Both the position numbers and the translations under genes were made by a program. The notes beneath the pieces were generated by a model, which did not search any database, was not told the origin of the DNA, and saw only the letters and a list, made by a program, of their open reading frames with translations. From Acetatifactor sp. (GTDB taxonomy: Bacteria; Bacillota; Clostridia; Lachnospirales; Lachnospiraceae), in contig JAEDMI010000023.1 in NCBI GenBank assembly GCA_016303085.1, positions 1-17,940 of the forward strand: a stretch of DNA of 17,940 nt, given 5' to 3'. Position 1 is the stretch's first letter, and each line of letters starts with the position of its first letter. Shown piece after piece: positions 14,647-17,940 of the stretch.

Positions 14647-15363
14647 ATGGATTCACAGATGGTTTTTAAGAGATATGAGATGAAATATCTGCTGACACGG
14701 AAACAAAAGGAAGCGGTTCTGGAAGCTATGAAACCGTATATGGAGGCGGATGCATACGGAAGAAGTACCATAAGGAATATTTACTATGATACAGACAATT
14801 ACAGGCTGGTGCGGAAGTCGTTGGAAAAGCCGGTTTACAAAGAGAAGCTGAGAGTCAGAAGCTATGCGGCGGTGGGACCGGAGGATAAGGTCTTTGTGGA
14901 ACTGAAAAAGAAATATGACGGTGTGGTTTACAAGCGCCGCATTCATATTCCCGAAAGGGCAGCAGTGGATTATCTGGCAGGGAAAGCCGCGGCACCCGAG
15001 AAAAGCCAGATAACGGACGAGATTGACTACTTTCTGCGGTTTTACGGCAATCTTGCGCCGAAGGTTTTTCTCTCTTATGAGAGAGAGGCCTTTTACACAA
15101 AGGAACCCGGAGAGTTCAGAGTGACCTTTGATGAAAACATACTTTGGCGGGAGACGGATTTATCTCTGGAAAAGGGAGTCTACGGCGCACCGATTCTGCA
15201 GCCGGGGCAGACCCTGATGGAGATTAAGACACCGGGAAATATACCGCTTTGGATGGTGAGGGTACTGTCCGAAGAGAAAATCAGAAAGACTACATTTTCA
15301 AAGTACGGCAATGCGTACACAGAAATTTATCACAGGGAAAAAGGAGAATCCATTTATGCTTAA
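14647..15363 (+). CDS. VTC-domain polyphosphate polymerase-like protein
   Basis: This 238-aa soluble protein is of the VTC/CYTH tunnel-fold group, whose yeast member Vtc4 makes polyphosphate from ATP. Charged residues that line such tunnels are present: FKRYEMKY (7-14), EKLRVRSY, ELKKK and VYKRR, SYEREAF, FRVTFDEN, LMEIKTPG and TTFSKYGNAY. Length is normal for the stand-alone bacterial form. No membrane segment is seen, so the neighbouring DUF4956 membrane protein may supply the membrane part. The ribosome site GGGAGGTG (14634-14641) is strong. The stop overlaps the next gene by 8 bp. Bacterial members are mostly annotated by homology, so polyphosphate synthesis is likely but not certain. Some may handle other phosphate polymers. 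Confidence 0.88.
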   Translation: MDSQMVFKRYEMKYLLTRKQKEAVLEAMKPYMEADAYGRSTIRNIYYDTDNYRLVRKSLEKPVYKEKLRVRSYAAVGPEDKVFVELKKKYDGVVYKRRIHIPERAAVDYLAGKAAAPEKSQITDEIDYFLRFYGNLAPKVFLSYEREAFYTKEPGEFRVTFDENILWRETDLSLEKGVYGAPILQPGQTLMEIKTPGNIPLWMVRVLSEEKIRKTTFSKYGNAYTEIYHREKGESIYA

Positions 15364-16051
15364 CACAATTTTTCAGGGAGTTTTTGACACACAGACAGAG
15401 GTTGTGATTTCGGTTTGGAATTTTATACTATGTGTTGCGGTGGCGCTGGTCATCGGTCTTGTCCTGGCGGGAGTGTATACCTACAGAACCCGATATACCA
15501 AGAGTTTTCTGGTGACTCTGGCGATGCTGCCCGCTATCGTATGCGTAGTGATTATGATGGTAAATGGCAATGTGGGTGCAGGAGTGGCGGTGGCCGGAGC
15601 ATTCAGCCTGGTACGTTTCCGTTCTGTTCCCGGGACGGCGAAGGAAATCGGAGCAATTTTTCTTGCCATGTGCGCGGGATTGATTGCGGGAATGGGATAT
15701 CTGGGATATGCACTGCTGTTTACGCTGGTGATGGGCGGTATTACACTGCTATATAATCGGTTTGATTTCGGAAGCAAAAAGAATCAGGAATGTTATAAGG
15801 TATTGCATATCACAGTGCCCGAAGACTTGGATTATACGGGTGCTTTTGACGAAGTACTGGACAAGTATACTTCCTCCCACGAACTGGTACAGGTGAAGAC
15901 CACGAATATGGGGAGTCTGTTTCGACTGACATACAATCTGGTGTTGAACAGCAACGAGGCGGAGAAGGAAATGATTGACAAGCTGCGTTGCAGGAACGGC
16001 AATTTAGAGATTTCCGTGTCCGGCAAGGAGACAGTGAACTGCGAATTATAG
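15356..16051 (+). CDS. DUF4956 membrane protein
   Basis: This 231-aa protein has an N-terminal membrane domain and a cytosolic tail. Hydrophobic segments are seen at about residues 15-42, 49-90 (long, probably two passes, with NGNVGAGVAVAGAFSLVRFR) and 97-133. The soluble C-terminal part (about 138-231) contains KVLHITVPEDLDY and reads as an alpha/beta domain. Genes of this family often sit beside VTC-domain genes in Firmicutes, as here. The pair may couple polymer synthesis to export or to the membrane (inference). I chose the ATG at 15356 because it has AAAGGAG about ten bases upstream and gives a normal N-terminus. An earlier in-frame codon at 15311 lies deep in the VTC gene. The 8-bp overlap with VTC suggests translational coupling. 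Confidence 0.88.
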   Translation: MLNTIFQGVFDTQTEVVISVWNFILCVAVALVIGLVLAGVYTYRTRYTKSFLVTLAMLPAIVCVVIMMVNGNVGAGVAVAGAFSLVRFRSVPGTAKEIGAIFLAMCAGLIAGMGYLGYALLFTLVMGGITLLYNRFDFGSKKNQECYKVLHITVPEDLDYTGAFDEVLDKYTSSHELVQVKTTNMGSLFRLTYNLVLNSNEAEKEMIDKLRCRNGNLEISVSGKETVNCEL

Positions 16052-16078
16052 GGTGCCGGGGGAAGAAAGGAGAAGGCC

Positions 16079-17940
16079 ATGAAAAGGAGATTGTTATACA
16101 AATTATGTGCCCTGGCGTCAGCGGGATGTCTGGCAGCAGTTACGGCGGGTTGCGGACAGGCGGATGAAATAATTCAGGAGACACTTGTGGGAAATGATGA
16201 GGTGTCGGCGCAGACAGCTGCGGGAACGGAAGACATGCAGGGGCAGGCGGTTTCCGGGGCATCCGGGAACCTTGTGAATACGGAGGAAATGTTCACGGAC
16301 CGTGATTTGAGCAGTGAGTACGATGAGGCTGACTGTCAGGAAATCCGGCTTGACGGTGATAACGTGACTGTCACGGAAGAAGGTATTTATATCTTGAGCG
16401 GCACTCTGGAAAACGGCATGATTATCGTGGATGTACCCGACAGTGCAAAGGTACAGCTGGTGCTGGACGGAGTCACCGTTTCCAACAGCGAAGGTGCCGC
16501 AATTTATGTGAAAGAAGCGGATAAGGTTTTTGTCACGCTGGCGGAGGGTTCGGTGAATACTCTGTCCAACGGGGGAAGCTATACCGCCATAGATGACAAC
16601 AATATTGACGCAGTTATTTTTGCAAAGAGTGATCTGACAATAAACGGCACGGGCAGTCTGAATATTATCGCCGAAGCCGGACATGGTGTTGTATCCAAGG
16701 ATGATTTGAAGGTGACAGGCGGGGAAATTACCGTGACGGCGGCAAGCCGCGGGCTCTCAGGCAAGGACAGTGTCCGCATTGCGGCAGGCAGTCTGACAAT
16801 TACGGCGGGCAAGGACGGTATTCACTCGGAAAATACGGATGATGGGGACAAAGGTTTTATTTACATTGCGGACGGAAATCTCATCGTCAATTCCGCGGGC
16901 GACTGTATCAGTGCGGGGGCTTATCTGCAGATTGACGGTGGCACCTTCCGCCTGACAGCCGGAGATGGCAGCTTAAACAGAACGGTGGAAGTCGGCGAGG
17001 ACGGAGAAGCGGTCAGCACCAAAGGGATCAAAGCAGCCGGGCAGTTGATTATCAACGATGGTATCTTTCATATTGATACCCAGGATGACGCAGTGCATTC
17101 CAACAGCAGTCTTGCGGTGAATAACGGTGAGTTCCTGATTTCCACGGGGGACGATGGGTTGCATGCGGATGAAAGTACCATTGTAAACGGCGGAAACATC
17201 GAGATATCAACCTGCTATGAAGGAATCGAGGGAGAGAGTGTTGTCATTTCCGGCGGGTATATCAGAGTGACGGCTTCGGATGACGGACTGAACGCTGCCG
17301 GAGGCAAGGATGCCAGCGGCTTCGGAGGTATGTTCGGCAATCGCGGCGGAAACGGCTTCGGCGGAAGCGGCGGGTCAATCCTGATTTCGGGAGGACAACT
17401 TTACATCAATGCAGACGGCGACGGAATAGATTCCAATGGTACACTGACAGTCAGCGGCGGGGAGGTCTATGTGTCAGGGCCGATATCAGGAGATAACGGT
17501 GCGTTGGATTATGACGGAGAAGGGCAGATTACCGGAGGTATCGTGGTCGCCGTGGGAAGCGCGGGAATGGCAATGAACTTTGGAGATACCTCCACACAGG
17601 GTTCCATACTGACCAACAGCGTAAAGGGAGAAGCCGGAACAGAAATTGTATTAAAGGATGTGGTAGGTGCAACACTGGTATCTTACACCGCAGAGAAGGC
17701 ATTCGGTTCTGTGGTTATCAGCTGTCCCGGACTGAGCGTGGGCAGTACCTATACGCTCAGTGTAGGAGATTCCGATACGGAAATTGTGATGGATAGTCTG
17801 ATTTACGGAAGCGGGAACGGTTTCGGCGGCTTCGGAGGCGGCAGAGGCGGTTTCGGAGGAGACAGGGAAAACCAGGGAGGCAGGCCGGACGGCAACCGGG
17901 GTGTCCAGCAGGGTGAAGTACCGGAACTGCCGGAGATGCC
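16079..17940 (+). CDS. Beta-helix lipoprotein, carbohydrate-binding-domain family (3' end missing)
   Basis: The first 620 codons of a secreted protein that runs off the window with no stop. Residues 1-24 are a signal peptide with basic MKRR and a hydrophobic core. VTAGC ends at Cys25, a probable though imperfect lipobox, so it may be lipid-anchored. A Ser/Thr/Gln-rich linker follows. From about residue 100, and clearly at 185-470, it shows repeating 20-24-residue units with GG turns and alternating V/I strands, often with DDGL, DDAV or DGI, as in a parallel beta-helix. This resembles what is annotated as carbohydrate-binding domain-containing (DUF4353). Gly/Phe-rich stretches lie at about 415-434 and 579-607. 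The ribosome site GGAG is 6 bp upstream, 27 bp after DUF4956. Probably surface-exposed; the ligand is unknown. Confidence 0.85.
   Translation, partial: MKRRLLYKLCALASAGCLAAVTAGCGQADEIIQETLVGNDEVSAQTAAGTEDMQGQAVSGASGNLVNTEEMFTDRDLSSEYDEADCQEIRLDGDNVTVTEEGIYILSGTLENGMIIVDVPDSAKVQLVLDGVTVSNSEGAAIYVKEADKVFVTLAEGSVNTLSNGGSYTAIDDNNIDAVIFAKSDLTINGTGSLNIIAEAGHGVVSKDDLKVTGGEITVTAASRGLSGKDSVRIAAGSLTITAGKDGIHSENTDDGDKGFIYIADGNLIVNSAGDCISAGAYLQIDGGTFRLTAGDGSLNRTVEVGEDGEAVSTKGIKAAGQLIINDGIFHIDTQDDAVHSNSSLAVNNGEFLISTGDDGLHADESTIVNGGNIEISTCYEGIEGESVVISGGYIRVTASDDGLNAAGGKDASGFGGMFGNRGGNGFGGSGGSILISGGQLYINADGDGIDSNGTLTVSGGEVYVSGPISGDNGALDYDGEGQITGGIVVAVGSAGMAMNFGDTSTQGSILTNSVKGEAGTEIVLKDVVGATLVSYTAEKAFGSVVISCPGLSVGSTYTLSVGDSDTEIVMDSLIYGSGNGFGGFGGGRGGFGGDRENQGGRPDGNRGVQQGEVPELPEM

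Noticed and set aside
15311..15355. Earlier start for the DUF4956 gene
   Set aside because: The added residues are charged, overlap the VTC coding region and precede the real ribosome site AAAGGAG.
1..17940. CRISPR array, tRNA, rRNA, insertion sequence or phage gene
   Set aside because: No regularly spaced direct repeats, no cloverleaf or rRNA sequence, and no transposase or phage-like protein was seen on either strand.

Overview
The window looks like chromosomal DNA of an anaerobic Firmicute, most likely a Lachnospiraceae/Clostridia member. This rests on the strong AGGAGG-type ribosome sites, sigma-A-like promoters, a human-type adenylosuccinate lyase next to a [4Fe-4S]-type PurF, a VTC–DUF4956 module, and two large proteins that I match from memory to DUF5717 and DUF5716, families I associate with Lachnospiraceae. 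There are no rRNA, tRNA, phage, IS or CRISPR features.

Region 1 (about 120–7204, + strand) is a tight four-gene operon behind a good promoter and a highly palindromic 5' leader. It encodes a 1190-aa beta-sandwich plus helical-repeat protein, a 419-aa degenerate Hsp70-like protein, a 284-aa TPR-like protein and a 389-aa coiled-coil membrane protein. The second protein shows an Hsp70-type nucleotide-binding fold and a clear Hsp70-like substrate-binding beta domain. However, the phosphate-2 loop is not conserved and there is no helical lid. I read the operon as a candidate undescribed chaperone-like complex anchored at the membrane. This is the most interesting part of the window.

Region 2 (about 7227–12530, + strand) holds purine synthesis genes behind their own promoter: purF (complete, with propeptide and four cluster cysteines), a 189-bp palindromic intergenic element, purB, a second PurF-like protein and a PlsC-type acyltransferase starting 4 bp later. 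The second PurF-like protein keeps the PRPP site and cluster cysteines but has lost every glutaminase residue I checked.

Region 3 (12536–14464, – strand) is an OmpR/PhoB-type response regulator and its histidine kinase, convergent with region 2 and separated from it by only 5 bp.

Region 4 (about 14575–17940, + strand) is divergent from the two-component genes. It encodes a VTC/polyphosphate-polymerase-domain protein, a DUF4956 membrane protein and the first 620 codons of a secreted beta-helix-like lipoprotein that runs off the end. The shared control region has a perfect 10-bp direct repeat at 11-bp period overlapping the operon promoter. This is the geometry expected for a PhoB/OmpR-family site, so the adjacent regulator probably controls this surface/polyphosphate operon.
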